Assembly (NCBI GenBank): GCA_902558795.1
Contig: CACEFI010000002.1
Span: 1-64,000 of the forward strand
Length of the DNA: 64,000 nucleotides
Reading direction: 5' to 3'
DNA from: an uncultured Pelagibacteraceae bacterium
GTDB lineage: Bacteria; Pseudomonadota; Alphaproteobacteria; Pelagibacterales; Pelagibacteraceae
Shown here: positions 21,294 through 31,957 of the stretch, piece by piece
Layout of the letters: the number at the start of each line of letters is the position of its first letter
How positions within the stretch are numbered: position 1 is the first letter of the stretch
Program-made: the position numbers and the translations under genes
The notes under the pieces: generated by a model
The model's input: the letters and a program-made list of their open reading frames with translations, nothing else
What the model was told of the DNA's origin: nothing
Database searches by the model: none

Positions 21294-22397
21294 ATGGATG
21301 ATGTTGTAGTAATTGGTGGAGGTATAATAGGAGCTGCTACAGCCTACTTTCTATCTAAAGAAGGTAGAAAAGTAAAAGTAATTGAAAGAGACCCAACTTA
21401 CAAAACTGCTTCTTTTCCTTTATCATTAGGCGGATTTAGAAGACAATTTTTTCAAAAAGAAAATATTTTACTTGGTAAGTTTGCTAGAGAATTTATTTTT
21501 CAAATTCCAGACCTCTTAAAAACTGAAAAAAATCCTAACCCTACTGCAAGTATGGTGACGAATGGATATTTATTAATGTTTGGTCCTGAACATGCTGAAG
21601 AACAATATAGAGCCTTAGAAAATCATAAAGAGTGTGAAGCCGGAACAAAAAATATTAAAGGTTCGGAATTATCGAAAGTTTTTCCGTATATAAACAGCGA
21701 AGGTATTGAAACGGCAACTTATACTGATAATCAAAGCGAAGGATGGATTGATCCATTCATGTTTCATAGCGCACTTAAAAGTAAAGCGATTGAGCTTGGT
21801 GCTGAATTTATTAAAGGTGAAGTAAAAAGTATTTCTGAAATTAAAGCTAAAACAATAGTGTCTGCAGCAGGATGTTGGACTAAAGAACTACTTGAAGATA
21901 TTCCAGTAGTTCCCCAAAAACATACAGTTTTTAGAGTTAAATGCCCAAAATATATAAAAGAAATGCCTTTAACAGGTGATTTAACAACAGGCGTTTATTG
22001 GAGACCAGAAGGTGGAGAGTATTTAGCTGGATCACCAAATTCAGTATTTGATGCTAAAGATTTAGAACCAGCCTGGAATGATTTTGAAGAACTTGTATGG
22101 CCTGCACTTGCGCAAAGAATACCAGCATTTGAGGAATTAAAACTTACTGGTGGTTGGGCAGGTTACTACGATTGTAACAAACTAGATAACAATGCAGTTG
22201 TAGGTAAGCATCCAAAGTTTGATAATGTTTATATGGCATCTGGTTTTACAGGCAGAGGTTTAATGCAAGCTCCAGGAATTGGTAGAGCATTAACTGAATT
22301 AATAACAACTGGATCGTACCAGACAATTGATATTAGTGACTTTGCAGTCGAAAGAGTGCTTGGAAATAGTGCCAGACCTGAACCTTACGTTTTATAA
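21294..22397 (+). CDS. FAD-dependent oxidoreductase (DAO family)
   Basis: MDDVVVIGGGIIGAATAYFLSKEGRKVKVIERDP; start moved to 21294 because the longer ORF start overlaps tspO. Confidence 0.85.
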   Translation: MDDVVVIGGGIIGAATAYFLSKEGRKVKVIERDPTYKTASFPLSLGGFRRQFFQKENILLGKFAREFIFQIPDLLKTEKNPNPTASMVTNGYLLMFGPEHAEEQYRALENHKECEAGTKNIKGSELSKVFPYINSEGIETATYTDNQSEGWIDPFMFHSALKSKAIELGAEFIKGEVKSISEIKAKTIVSAAGCWTKELLEDIPVVPQKHTVFRVKCPKYIKEMPLTGDLTTGVYWRPEGGEYLAGSPNSVFDAKDLEPAWNDFEELVWPALAQRIPAFEELKLTGGWAGYYDCNKLDNNAVVGKHPKFDNVYMASGFTGRGLMQAPGIGRALTELITTGSYQTIDISDFAVERVLGNSARPEPYVL

Positions 22398-22399
22398 TT

Positions 22400-23845
22400 T
22401 TAAGTTCCACAAAAAGTTTGGTAATTTTTATTGTTTGATGGTGTTTGAAAATTTTCAATATTACTTTGTTTCATAAAAGGTTTTTTCAAAATAGATAATA
22501 AATTATTCATTGGTTTTAGATCATTATTATTTGCAGCTTCTAAGGCTTCCTCTACTTTATGATTTCGAGGAATAACAATAGGATTATTTTTTTTCATAAG
22601 TTCTAAAGAATTTTCTTTAGACCCACCATTGATTAAAATTCGTTTTTCCCAATTCTTAGACCAGTCTATAAAATCTTTATCTTTGTATATTTGATCTTGA
22701 ATAGAGCCAATGTTCATTAAATAGCAAAAAGTATTAGTATAATCTGCTTGATTTGATTGCATCCAATTTAATAAATTATTGATTAGTTCTAAATCATCTT
22801 TGTCTTCACCAAATAAACCAAGTTTATCTCTCATCATATTTAGCCATTTTATTTCATAAATATTTTGAAAATTATCAATGATTTCAGTCGCTATCTTAAT
22901 TGCCTGGTCTTCATTTTTGTCAATTAATGGTATTAAACACTCAGCTAATCTCGCTAAATTCCATTTGGTAATAGGTGGTTGATTTGAAAATGAGTATCTA
23001 CCAAATTTATCTATAGAGCTAAAGACTGTTTTTGGATCATAATGATCCATAAATGCACATGGACCATAATCAATTGTTTCACCTGATAAAGTCATATTAT
23101 CAGTATTCATCACTCCATGAATAAAACCTACGCGCATCCAATTGATAACAAGTTGACATTGTTTTTCCATTACAAGATTTAATAAATCTAGCGCTTTATT
23201 TTTAGAAGATTGAATTTCTGGGTAATGTCTTTCAACTGTGTAATCTACTAGAGTGGTTAAATCATCTATATTTTGTTTAGCTGCAATATATTGGAACGTA
23301 CCAACTCTTATATGACTGGATGCTACTCTAGTTAATATTGCACCTGGTAATAAATTTTCTCTTACTACTTTTTCTCCAGTGCTAACCACAGCCAAACTTC
23401 TTGTAGTAGGAATGTTCAAAGCATGGATTGCTTCACTGATGATGTATTCCCGAAGCATTGGCCCTAAAACTGCACGACCATCACCACTTCTTGAAAAAGA
23501 AGTTCTGCCAGAACCTTTGAACTGTATGTCAAAACGTTTGGTATTATTGACTAAATGCTCCCCTAGAAGAACTGCTCTTCCATCACCAAGCATAGTAAAG
23601 TGACCAAATTGATGGCCAGCATATGCTTGAGCAATTGTGTTTGTATCGTTTGGTAAAACGTTTCCTGAAAATAGTTTTGCTAAATCTTTATTATCTACTT
23701 TTGAAAAATCTAAGTTTAAGTTTTTTGCTAATTCTTCGTTTAAAATTACTAAATTTGGATCGTGAACAGGAGTTGGTTTTATTTCTTCTCTAAATGTTTT
23801 AGATAGTTTTGAGTATGTATTATCAAAATGCCACCCAATGGTCAT
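22400..23845 (-). CDS. selO: SelO/YdiU family pseudokinase (protein adenylyltransferase family)
   Basis: WHFDNTYSKLSKTF..., QAYAGHQFGHFTMLGDGRAVLLGE, FKGSGRTSFSRSGDGRAVLGPMLREYIISEA, GVMNTDNM. Confidence 0.93.
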   Translation of the reverse strand: MTIGWHFDNTYSKLSKTFREEIKPTPVHDPNLVILNEELAKNLNLDFSKVDNKDLAKLFSGNVLPNDTNTIAQAYAGHQFGHFTMLGDGRAVLLGEHLVNNTKRFDIQFKGSGRTSFSRSGDGRAVLGPMLREYIISEAIHALNIPTTRSLAVVSTGEKVVRENLLPGAILTRVASSHIRVGTFQYIAAKQNIDDLTTLVDYTVERHYPEIQSSKNKALDLLNLVMEKQCQLVINWMRVGFIHGVMNTDNMTLSGETIDYGPCAFMDHYDPKTVFSSIDKFGRYSFSNQPPITKWNLARLAECLIPLIDKNEDQAIKIATEIIDNFQNIYEIKWLNMMRDKLGLFGEDKDDLELINNLLNWMQSNQADYTNTFCYLMNIGSIQDQIYKDKDFIDWSKNWEKRILINGGSKENSLELMKKNNPIVIPRNHKVEEALEAANNNDLKPMNNLLSILKKPFMKQSNIENFQTPSNNKNYQTFCGT

Positions 23846-23850
23846 TTTAA

Positions 23851-26619
23851 TTAATTAACTTCAGCTTGATTTTCTTTTGGTTTAACTTCTGTTTTAAACT
23901 GATTTGAAATTTTTTGAACTTCAACTGAAGACACTTTGTATTCAGCACACATAGTTTCTTCATCTTTACCATGACCTGTTACCATATTAACCATATGTTC
24001 AGGAAAGTGGAATGTTGTAAATACAATTCCTTCTTTAACTTTATCAGTTACCTCAACTTTTAAAGCAACTTCACCTCTTCCAGAGTAAAGTCTACCGATG
24101 TCCCCTGTGTTTAAATCTCTATTAGCAGCATCTTTAGGATGTATTAAAAGTACATCTTCATCAACAATATTAATATTTTTAGTTCTTCTAGTCATAGTTG
24201 CTGCATTATAGTGCTGCAATACTCTACTAGTTGTTAAAATTAGTGGGTAATCTTTTTTATTCGTTTCAATTTCTGTAGATTCTTTCCAATCAAAATTCTT
24301 GAGTCTTCCTTTTCCTAACTTAAACGTTTCTGTATGAAGTATTTGTGTATCTGTTCCATCTTCTTGAACTGGCCATTGTAATCCAAGTTTTCCAAGTCTT
24401 TCTCTAGTAACTCCTTTAAAGAATGGAACAACATCTGCAATTTCTTTTAAGACTTGATCCGCATCATAAGTTGGTTGATCAAATCCAAGTTTTTGCATCA
24501 TATCAGTTACAATAACACCATCAGGTTTTGTACCTGGTAGTGGAGGAACTGCTCTATTAACTCTTTGAATTCTTCTCTCTGTATTTGTGAATGTACCATC
24601 TTTTTCAAGGAAAGTTGTTCCTGGTAGAACAACAGTTGCAAGTTTTGCTGTTTCACTCATAAATATTTCTTGAACCACTAGAAGCTCTAGAGAATTCATT
24701 GCTTCAATAACATGTGCACTATTAGGATCTGTTTGAACTATATCCTCTCCAATAATCCATAGTCCTTTTAATTCTTTATCAATTGCAGCTTCAAACATTT
24801 GAGGAATTTTTAAACCTGGTTTCGTAGGATGAGTTACACCATATTTTTCTGTATAAAATTTTTGATTTTTTTCATCTGCAACTTCAAAGTAACCTGCACC
24901 TTGGTGAGGTTGGCAACCCATATCAGCTGCACCTTGAACATTATTTTGTCCTCTTAAAGGGTTTACTCCAACACCTTTTCTGCCAATGTTTCCAGTAATC
25001 ATTGCAAGATCTGCAATTAACATCACTGTTTTTGATCCTTGTTCTTGTTCAGTAACTCCTAAACCGTGGAATTCCATTGAATTTTTAGCAGTTGCGTAAG
25101 CTATAGCTGCCTCTTTAACTAATTGTTTATCAACACCTGCAACTTTTGCCAAATGATCAACATCTTGTCTCTCAATTTCTTTTAAAAAATTATCAAACCC
25201 TTCAGTTCTGTCTCTTACAAAGTCTTTATTATATAATTTTAATTTTATAATAAAGTGAAGCATCATATTAAGAACAGCAACATTGGTTCCAGGTCTTAGT
25301 TTGATATGATAATCTGCAAGTTTTGCTAATTCTGTAGTTACCGGATCAAGTACAATTAATTTTTTACCTTTCATTACTTGCTGTTTTATTTTTGCACCTG
25401 TTACAGGGTGAGCATTAGTCGGATTAGCACCAATAACAATAAAACAATCTGCATGATATATATCTTCGGTAGAATTAGTTGCAGCACCTGTTCCAAAAGT
25501 TTGTTGCATTCCCCAAGCTGTAGGTGAATGACAAATTCTGGCACAACAATCTACACTGTTAGTACCAACAGCTGCTCTAATCATTTTTTGAAATACATAA
25601 TTTTCTTCATTAGTACATCTTGCTGATGAAATACCCGCAAATGCATCAGGACCATTATCTTTAACAATCCTATTCATTTCTTTTTTAATAAAATCGTAAG
25701 CTTCATCCCACGAAGCTTCTTCAAATTTTCCATTTCTTTTTATCAATGGAGTTTTTAATCTGTCAGGATGCTCATAAAAACTAAAAGCATATCTACCTTT
25801 GATACAAGTGTGACCCGCATTTACTTCTGTTTGTTTAGGAGTGTCAATTGCAACTACCTTGTCATCTTTAATTGACGCCTCTAAGTTACATCCTACTCCA
25901 CAATAAGAACATGTTGTTCTAACTTTTTTATCAACAGCAGCAGACTTTGATTGAAACACATCTGAAATTGCATCCGTTGGACATGTATGAGCACAAGCTC
26001 CACATGATACACAAGAACTATCTCCAAACATCATATCATTATCTGTAGTAATTCTTGACTCAAACCCTCTACCACTCATTGTTAGAACAAAAGAACCTTG
26101 AATTTCATCACAAGCTCTAACACATCTTCCACAATTGATACAATTATCTAAGTTCATTCTCATGTAATCATGAGAAGTATCTCTTGGAATTCCTTTATGT
26201 TGTTTAGGACTATTGTATCTATGATCCGAAATTCCTAAATCATTAGCAACAGTTTGAAGTTCACAATTATTATTTACTTCACAACTATCACATTCCATTG
26301 GGTGATCCGTTAAAACTAATTCAACAATATTTTTTCTAAGATTTGTAATAGCTTCATTGGATGTAAAGATATGTTGGTTTTCAGCAACTGGAGTATGACA
26401 AGAGGCAACCATTTTTGTTGGGCCATCTTTTTCCAAAGCAACTTCAACTGAACAAACTCTACAAGCGCCATAAGGAGCTAAATTTGGATCATCACAAAGA
26501 GTTGGAACTTTTTTTTCTCCAACATAACTTTTAACAAATTTTAATATAGATGTGTGATTAGCACCGATTTCATACGGTTTTCCATCGATATAAGCTATTT
26601 TTCTTTTTTCTGAACTCAT
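23851..26619 (-). CDS. fdsA: NAD-dependent formate dehydrogenase, molybdopterin alpha subunit (Cys-type)
   Basis: 2Fe-2S and 4Fe-4S N-terminal ferredoxin motifs, CSYCGVGCNLE, CCARICHSPTAWGM, molybdopterin dinucleotide-binding C-terminus. Confidence 0.93.
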   Translation of the reverse strand: MSSEKRKIAYIDGKPYEIGANHTSILKFVKSYVGEKKVPTLCDDPNLAPYGACRVCSVEVALEKDGPTKMVASCHTPVAENQHIFTSNEAITNLRKNIVELVLTDHPMECDSCEVNNNCELQTVANDLGISDHRYNSPKQHKGIPRDTSHDYMRMNLDNCINCGRCVRACDEIQGSFVLTMSGRGFESRITTDNDMMFGDSSCVSCGACAHTCPTDAISDVFQSKSAAVDKKVRTTCSYCGVGCNLEASIKDDKVVAIDTPKQTEVNAGHTCIKGRYAFSFYEHPDRLKTPLIKRNGKFEEASWDEAYDFIKKEMNRIVKDNGPDAFAGISSARCTNEENYVFQKMIRAAVGTNSVDCCARICHSPTAWGMQQTFGTGAATNSTEDIYHADCFIVIGANPTNAHPVTGAKIKQQVMKGKKLIVLDPVTTELAKLADYHIKLRPGTNVAVLNMMLHFIIKLKLYNKDFVRDRTEGFDNFLKEIERQDVDHLAKVAGVDKQLVKEAAIAYATAKNSMEFHGLGVTEQEQGSKTVMLIADLAMITGNIGRKGVGVNPLRGQNNVQGAADMGCQPHQGAGYFEVADEKNQKFYTEKYGVTHPTKPGLKIPQMFEAAIDKELKGLWIIGEDIVQTDPNSAHVIEAMNSLELLVVQEIFMSETAKLATVVLPGTTFLEKDGTFTNTERRIQRVNRAVPPLPGTKPDGVIVTDMMQKLGFDQPTYDADQVLKEIADVVPFFKGVTRERLGKLGLQWPVQEDGTDTQILHTETFKLGKGRLKNFDWKESTEIETNKKDYPLILTTSRVLQHYNAATMTRRTKNINIVDEDVLLIHPKDAANRDLNTGDIGRLYSGRGEVALKVEVTDKVKEGIVFTTFHFPEHMVNMVTGHGKDEETMCAEYKVSSVEVQKISNQFKTEVKPKENQAEVN

Positions 26620-28304
26620 TAATTATCTTTTACCATATCATTTTTCATTTCTTCTCCAAAGTACTTAAGAATATTCATAATTGGAGTAGGGATGGCTCCA
26701 CAAAGAGCACATAAACAGCCTTTTTGCATTGTAACAAGCAATTCGTTAAGTAATTTAAGGGGTATTTTAGCAGTTCCTTTCTTAGCTTGGTCAAACATCT
26801 CCTTTCCTCTGTACGATCCAAGTCTTCCAGGAAAACATTTGCCACACGACTCTTCAGCTGAGAATTCAAATAAGTGATGAATATATTCAGCCATAGAAAA
26901 ATCTTTTGGAATACTTACTACACTTGCGTGTCCTAACATAAAACCTTTCGCAGTAAATTCGTGAAAGTCTAGGTTCAAATTTTCAATTTCACTTAATGGA
27001 ACAACACCTCCTAAAGGTCCTCCTATCTGAAATGCTTTAACCGGTTCTTTGTATCCTCCACCAATTTCATTAAATATTTTTTTCATTGGTGTTCCCATAT
27101 CAATTTCATAAACACCTGGATTATTAAAAAAACTATCAAGGCAAACAAGTTTAGTACCTGCAGATTTTTTGTTTCCAATGGAAGAAAATTTTTCTGAGCC
27201 ATTAATTAAAATACCAGTTGCAGCTGCTAAAGTTTCTACGTTATTCACAACTGTTGGTTTTTTATATAAACCCTCTGTAACTGGGAAAGGGGGTCTTACA
27301 TCTACTTCAGCTCTTCTACCTTCAATAGATGCAATCAAAGCAGTTTCTTCTCCGCAAATATAAGCACCTTGACCAATACAAATTCCTAAATCAAAAGAAA
27401 AATCTGTTCCTAAAATATTATCACCTAATAAATTTAATTTTTTTAACTCATTGATACAGCCGTTGATAGCTTCTATAGATTTTGGATACTCTCCTCTTAT
27501 GTATAGGACACCTTCATCACTTCCAATTACCATTCCACAAAGCACCATACCAAAGATAACTTTAAGAGGCTGGTCTTCTAATAAATATCTATCTGAAAAT
27601 GCACCTGAATCACCCTCGTCTGCATTACATAGTACATATTTTTTATCTCCTTTTGCTTTACTACAAAAATCCCATTTCATTCCAGTTGGGAACCCGGCAC
27701 CACCTCGTCCGGTAAGATTAGAGTCTAATAGTGATTTAATGATTTCTTGTTTGTCTGTTTTTAAAAATTTATTTAATTGTTCTTTAAATTGATCAGTAGA
27801 TGATAATTTATCATCCATCAAAAAACTTGTTGTTGCATAACTTTTTGAAAAAAATTTTTCTTGTTCAATTTCTTCACCTTTTAAAATTTGATCAATTTTT
27901 TCAATGTCTTTACCTGCATAGTTTTCACCATCATAATGAAAAGCATTATTTTCATAGCAATGTCCTAAGCAAAACATTTCGCCAACTTTATCATCACCTA
28001 ATTTTTCTTTTAAAGTATCTTTTAATTTTTCTTGAGTTCCAGCACACATGCAAGCACTTCCATTACAAACAAATGCTTTTTTTTCTCTATGTGAAGGTCT
28101 TAAAAATTCATAGAAACTTTCTGCACCATGAAGAGTAGAAACACCTAAGTTATGTTCTTTAGCAATTTCTTTAATATCTTTTGGGGTATCACTTAGAGTA
28201 TTTTCAGATATTTGCTTAAATAGGTTATCTTTTAAGCCTATTCTACCTGACAAATTACTTATATTTTTTGACACAATTACCCTCTTTTTTGTATTAGCCC
28301 ACAA
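26619..28304 (-). CDS. fdsB: Formate dehydrogenase NuoE-NuoF-like fused gamma/beta subunit
   Basis: N-terminal NuoE-like part (LHGAESFYEFLRP...CNGSACMCAGTQE...CLGHCYENN) fused to NuoF-like part (GRGGAGFPTGMKW...ESCGKCFPGR...CLCALCG). Confidence 0.9.
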   Translation of the reverse strand: MWANTKKRVIVSKNISNLSGRIGLKDNLFKQISENTLSDTPKDIKEIAKEHNLGVSTLHGAESFYEFLRPSHREKKAFVCNGSACMCAGTQEKLKDTLKEKLGDDKVGEMFCLGHCYENNAFHYDGENYAGKDIEKIDQILKGEEIEQEKFFSKSYATTSFLMDDKLSSTDQFKEQLNKFLKTDKQEIIKSLLDSNLTGRGGAGFPTGMKWDFCSKAKGDKKYVLCNADEGDSGAFSDRYLLEDQPLKVIFGMVLCGMVIGSDEGVLYIRGEYPKSIEAINGCINELKKLNLLGDNILGTDFSFDLGICIGQGAYICGEETALIASIEGRRAEVDVRPPFPVTEGLYKKPTVVNNVETLAAATGILINGSEKFSSIGNKKSAGTKLVCLDSFFNNPGVYEIDMGTPMKKIFNEIGGGYKEPVKAFQIGGPLGGVVPLSEIENLNLDFHEFTAKGFMLGHASVVSIPKDFSMAEYIHHLFEFSAEESCGKCFPGRLGSYRGKEMFDQAKKGTAKIPLKLLNELLVTMQKGCLCALCGAIPTPIMNILKYFGEEMKNDMVKDN

Positions 28305-29133
28305 TAACTTTTTTGTTATTTGTGTAAATATTAAAACTATCCCTCTTTACGAAACCTATAAGGGTAATGTCAAATTTATTCGCTAAATCTATAGCAAGAC
28401 TAGTTGGCGCACCAACACCAATCATTATTCCAATATCAGTCATTAAAACCTTTTGAACAAGTTCAAAATTCAGCCTTCCAGAGCAAGTTATGAATTGGCT
28501 TAAGGGATTAATTTGCCCATTAACTAAAGTACAACCAATAAGCTTATCTAGAGCATTGTGACGACCCACATCTTCTTTGACAGAGATCAAATCACCATTA
28601 CTGCTAAATAAGCCACTTGCATGAATACCACCAGTTTTACTAAATTCAGATTGATTTTCTCGAAGTACAGAAGGAGATCTAATTATAACTTCTTTTGATA
28701 TTTTAGGCTGATCTGGATTTGTCTTATTTGTTTTGATTATTTCCAAAGCATCTAATGAAGATTTACCACAAACACCACATGAGGAGTTTGTCATAAAATC
28801 TCTCTTAATCTTTGAGATATTTATATTTTCTGAATTATTTAAAGTTGCTAGAATTTTATTTTGAATGTTGTATTGACCAACTTTGTCACCCAAACTTTCT
28901 ATACTGTCAATATCTTTAATATCTTTTATTAATTGTTCATTGAAAAGAAAACCTCGTACTAAGTCTTCATCACCACCAGGAGTTCGCATAGTAATGGATA
29001 AAATTCTTTTAACCCAATCATCTTTTTCTTTAAATTTTATAGAAATTTCTAATGGTTCTTCAATAGAAATTAAATCCTCAATATTTTCAAACTTACCAGA
29101 GTTAAATTTTAAAACTTTATATTTTGAATTCAT
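28294..29133 (-). CDS. fdhD: Formate dehydrogenase accessory sulfurtransferase
   Basis: TMRTPGGDEDLVRGFLFNE, NSSCGVCGKSS, GGIHASGLF, EDVGRHNALDKLIG. Confidence 0.95.
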   Translation of the reverse strand: MNSKYKVLKFNSGKFENIEDLISIEEPLEISIKFKEKDDWVKRILSITMRTPGGDEDLVRGFLFNEQLIKDIKDIDSIESLGDKVGQYNIQNKILATLNNSENINISKIKRDFMTNSSCGVCGKSSLDALEIIKTNKTNPDQPKISKEVIIRSPSVLRENQSEFSKTGGIHASGLFSSNGDLISVKEDVGRHNALDKLIGCTLVNGQINPLSQFITCSGRLNFELVQKVLMTDIGIMIGVGAPTSLAIDLANKFDITLIGFVKRDSFNIYTNNKKVIVG

Positions 29134-29136
29134 GGA

Positions 29137-29613
29137 TTATTTTAACGGATAATTTTTTCTAAGAATAAATTTGTTTATTAAAATAGCTAATAATAAAATT
29201 ATGATACAACCAAAAATTATTGGGCTTATTAAATACTCGTAAGAAACACTTCCAATTATTACTAAAATAGGATTTCCTCCTGCAGGTGGATGAACTACAT
29301 TAAATAAAATCATTAAAGAAACGCCAACACCTACTGCGAGTGCAATATTTATATAAATTGGTAAAGGTATATAGTTTACAAAAATTACTCCAACTAATGC
29401 TGTTAATAGATGACCAAAAAAAACATTCTTGGGTTGAGCAAATGGACTTTCTGGAAAACCAAATAATAAAACCATTGAAGAACCGAAAGAACCAGCAAGA
29501 AAATACCCTAATGTACTTTTATAAGTAAGAACAGTTAAGACGCCAATTGTAAAAGCAGAAAAAAAACCTGCAATCAATGCCTTTTGTAATATTGGTTTAG
29601 TAATTTTAATCAT
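29137..29613 (-). CDS. HPP family integral membrane protein
   Basis: GSFGSSMVLLFGFPESPFAQPKNVFFGHLLTALVG, VVHPPAGGNPI. Confidence 0.88.
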   Translation of the reverse strand: MIKITKPILQKALIAGFFSAFTIGVLTVLTYKSTLGYFLAGSFGSSMVLLFGFPESPFAQPKNVFFGHLLTALVGVIFVNYIPLPIYINIALAVGVGVSLMILFNVVHPPAGGNPILVIIGSVSYEYLISPIIFGCIIILLLAILINKFILRKNYPLK

Positions 29614-30011
29614 TAAGTTTTTAAAGCTTTTAAAACTGTTCTAAGAGGTAGTAATAAACATTCTTTCCTTGCAATATTTTTTTTATCTAAAATTTCTTTA
29701 AAATCTTTCCAATGTTTTTCTAAAACAGTCTTTACATCGGTAAATAAATTTTCACTCGATATTGCAAAAGACTTGATTTCTTCTACATTTTTATCTTTTA
29801 TCTTTCTCGAGAGTAAGCTAACCGAAGCCTGGCAATAAACACAAGATTTACATTGATAACCCATATCTTTTACAACATCGTCCTTTACAACTAGGCTAAT
29901 TTCCATTTCATCTCCACATAAAGGATTTTTGTGTTTTGATTTATGTGTAAAATTCTCTAGCACTTTATGGTTATCGGTATCAGATGCTATCTCTAAAATT
30001 CTAAGATCCAT
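29613..30011 (-). CDS. NifU/IscU-like Fe-S scaffold-type protein
   Basis: NPLCGDEMEISLVVKDDVVKDMGYQCKSCVYCQASVSLLSRKI resembles the NifU_N family. Confidence 0.75.
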   Translation of the reverse strand: MDLRILEIASDTDNHKVLENFTHKSKHKNPLCGDEMEISLVVKDDVVKDMGYQCKSCVYCQASVSLLSRKIKDKNVEEIKSFAISSENLFTDVKTVLEKHWKDFKEILDKKNIARKECLLLPLRTVLKALKT

Positions 30012-30053
30012 TATATTTCTTTAATTAAAGTCTTAATGTTTTATATTTTCTAA

Positions 30054-30656
30054 ATGGATCATAGCAAGATTTTAGGCTCAGTACTAGCTGGCGGAAAGTC
30101 CCAAAGATTTGGAGAAGATAAATCACAAGTTTTATTAGGCAAGCAATTATTGATAGATTATGTTCTAGCTGAAATTATCGATGTATTTAATGAAATTATT
30201 ATTGTCTCCAATAACCCTATAAAATTTAATCAATCTGAAAAAGTTTCATTAATTAAGGATTTTAAAAATAATTTAGGACCACTTGGAGGTGTTTTGTCTG
30301 CAATGAAATGGATTAAAGAAAATAAAAAAGACTATCAATGGGTTTCTACTTTTCCAACCGACACCCCTTTTTTTAAAAAACAAATATTAGAAGATTTCCT
30401 TAAAAAGATAAAACCTGAAGAGAGTAAACTTTTCTTTATTAAATCAAATAATACAAGACATAATATATTTGGCTTATGGTCTATTGATTTAATTGATAAA
30501 TTGGAAGAAGATTTAGAAAATGGGGATAGAAAAGTTGAAAATTGGGCCAATAGTGTTGGTGTAAATATAGTTAATATGAACTTTGAAAAAAATGATCCTT
30601 TCTTTAATATCAACACAAAAGAAGATTTAGAAAAAGCTAAAAAATATATTTCATGA
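30054..30656 (+). CDS. mobA: Molybdenum cofactor guanylyltransferase
   Basis: GSVLAGGKSQRFGEDKSQVLLG; FPTDTPFF; followed by moeA. Confidence 0.9.
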   Translation: MDHSKILGSVLAGGKSQRFGEDKSQVLLGKQLLIDYVLAEIIDVFNEIIIVSNNPIKFNQSEKVSLIKDFKNNLGPLGGVLSAMKWIKENKKDYQWVSTFPTDTPFFKKQILEDFLKKIKPEESKLFFIKSNNTRHNIFGLWSIDLIDKLEEDLENGDRKVENWANSVGVNIVNMNFEKNDPFFNINTKEDLEKAKKYIS

Positions 30657-31906
30657 TTAGTTACAAGAGTTCTAAAAATATCTTAAAAAAAGGGGCTATT
30701 AATATTAAGGATGAAAAAATAAAGAGTATTAACTCCTTAAATAGAGTTTCATCATCAAATATATATTCTACTATAAATTATCCTACTGGAGATAATGCTG
30801 CATTTGATGGTTTTGCAATTAATTCAAAAGATACAAAAAATATCAAAAAAAAAACAAATCAAAAATTTAAAATTATTGGATCAATTGCAGCTGGAGTAAA
30901 ACCTTTTAAAAAAAAAGTTGGTAAATTTAATGCTGTTGAAATTATGACAGGTGCAATCATACCTAAAGGTTTTGATACCATTATTCCAATTGAACAAATT
31001 GTTTTTTTTCCTAATAAAGAAAATGCAAAATATATTTTAGTAAATAAAAAAATTACTAAATATAATCATGTTAGGTTTAAAGGTTCTGATTATAAAAAAG
31101 GGGAATTAGTAGTTAAAAAAAATACAATCATTCAGCCTAATCATATCTTAGCTTTTAAATCACTTGGAATAAAAAACATTAAAGTTAAAAAGAAAATTAA
31201 TATTTTATTTTTTTCAACAGGAAACGAAATTTCTAATTCAGACAATCTTCCAGATTGGAAAGTAAGAAATTCAAATAATCATTATATTAAAAATTTAGAT
31301 CAGAATTTTTTATTTAATTTTAAAAATGGTGGAATATTGAGAGATAATCATGAAAAACTTTTTAAATCTAAAATAACCAAGATGATAAAATCTAGTACTG
31401 ATATTATTATTACTTCAGGAGCTGTTTCAGCGGGTAAATTTGATTTTGTTCCAAGTGTCATCAAATCATTTAAGTTATCTAATTATTTTAAAAGTGTTGC
31501 AATAAGACCTGGAAAACCAATATTGTTTGCAAAAATTAGTGGAAAACAAAAAGCAGTTTTTGGTCTACCAGGAAATCCTATGTCCTCAGCCGCCTGTTTT
31601 AGATTTTTTGTATTTCCATACATTGAATATATTTTAGGTCTTAGCGAGGAGAAACCTATTAAAGCTACTTTAAAAAGTAATTTTTCTAAAAAGAAAAATT
31701 TTACAAGATTTGCAAAGAGCAAATTAAACACAACTAAAAATGGAAAAATAGAAGTTGAGGTCCTTCAAGGACAGGAGTCTTTTAGGATTAAATCGTTCGT
31801 AAAATCTAATATTTGGACCTTGCTTCCGTCAGGCAAATCTGAATTTAAAAAAGGTGAGATTGTTGATTGTTTTTTTCCCAATCAATCTAATAGTACTTTA
31901 TTATAA
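30653..31906 (+). CDS. moeA: Molybdopterin molybdenumtransferase
   Basis: GDNAAFDGFAI, EIMTGAIIPKGFDTIIPIE, STGNEI, ITSGAVSAGKFDF, GLPGNPMSSA. Confidence 0.93.
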   Translation: MISYKSSKNILKKGAINIKDEKIKSINSLNRVSSSNIYSTINYPTGDNAAFDGFAINSKDTKNIKKKTNQKFKIIGSIAAGVKPFKKKVGKFNAVEIMTGAIIPKGFDTIIPIEQIVFFPNKENAKYILVNKKITKYNHVRFKGSDYKKGELVVKKNTIIQPNHILAFKSLGIKNIKVKKKINILFFSTGNEISNSDNLPDWKVRNSNNHYIKNLDQNFLFNFKNGGILRDNHEKLFKSKITKMIKSSTDIIITSGAVSAGKFDFVPSVIKSFKLSNYFKSVAIRPGKPILFAKISGKQKAVFGLPGNPMSSAACFRFFVFPYIEYILGLSEEKPIKATLKSNFSKKKNFTRFAKSKLNTTKNGKIEVEVLQGQESFRIKSFVKSNIWTLLPSGKSEFKKGEIVDCFFPNQSNSTLL

Positions 31907-31957
31907 TCAACGTCATTTTTGTTGTAGTTAAATCTATTTACAATTAAATATCCAAGT

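Noticed and set aside
27451-27792. 113-aa plus-strand ORF and the neighbouring 112-aa ORF (27800-28138) inside the fdsB region
   Set aside because: They are antisense to a well-supported NuoE/NuoF coding region and have no recognisable domain; likely chance ORFs.
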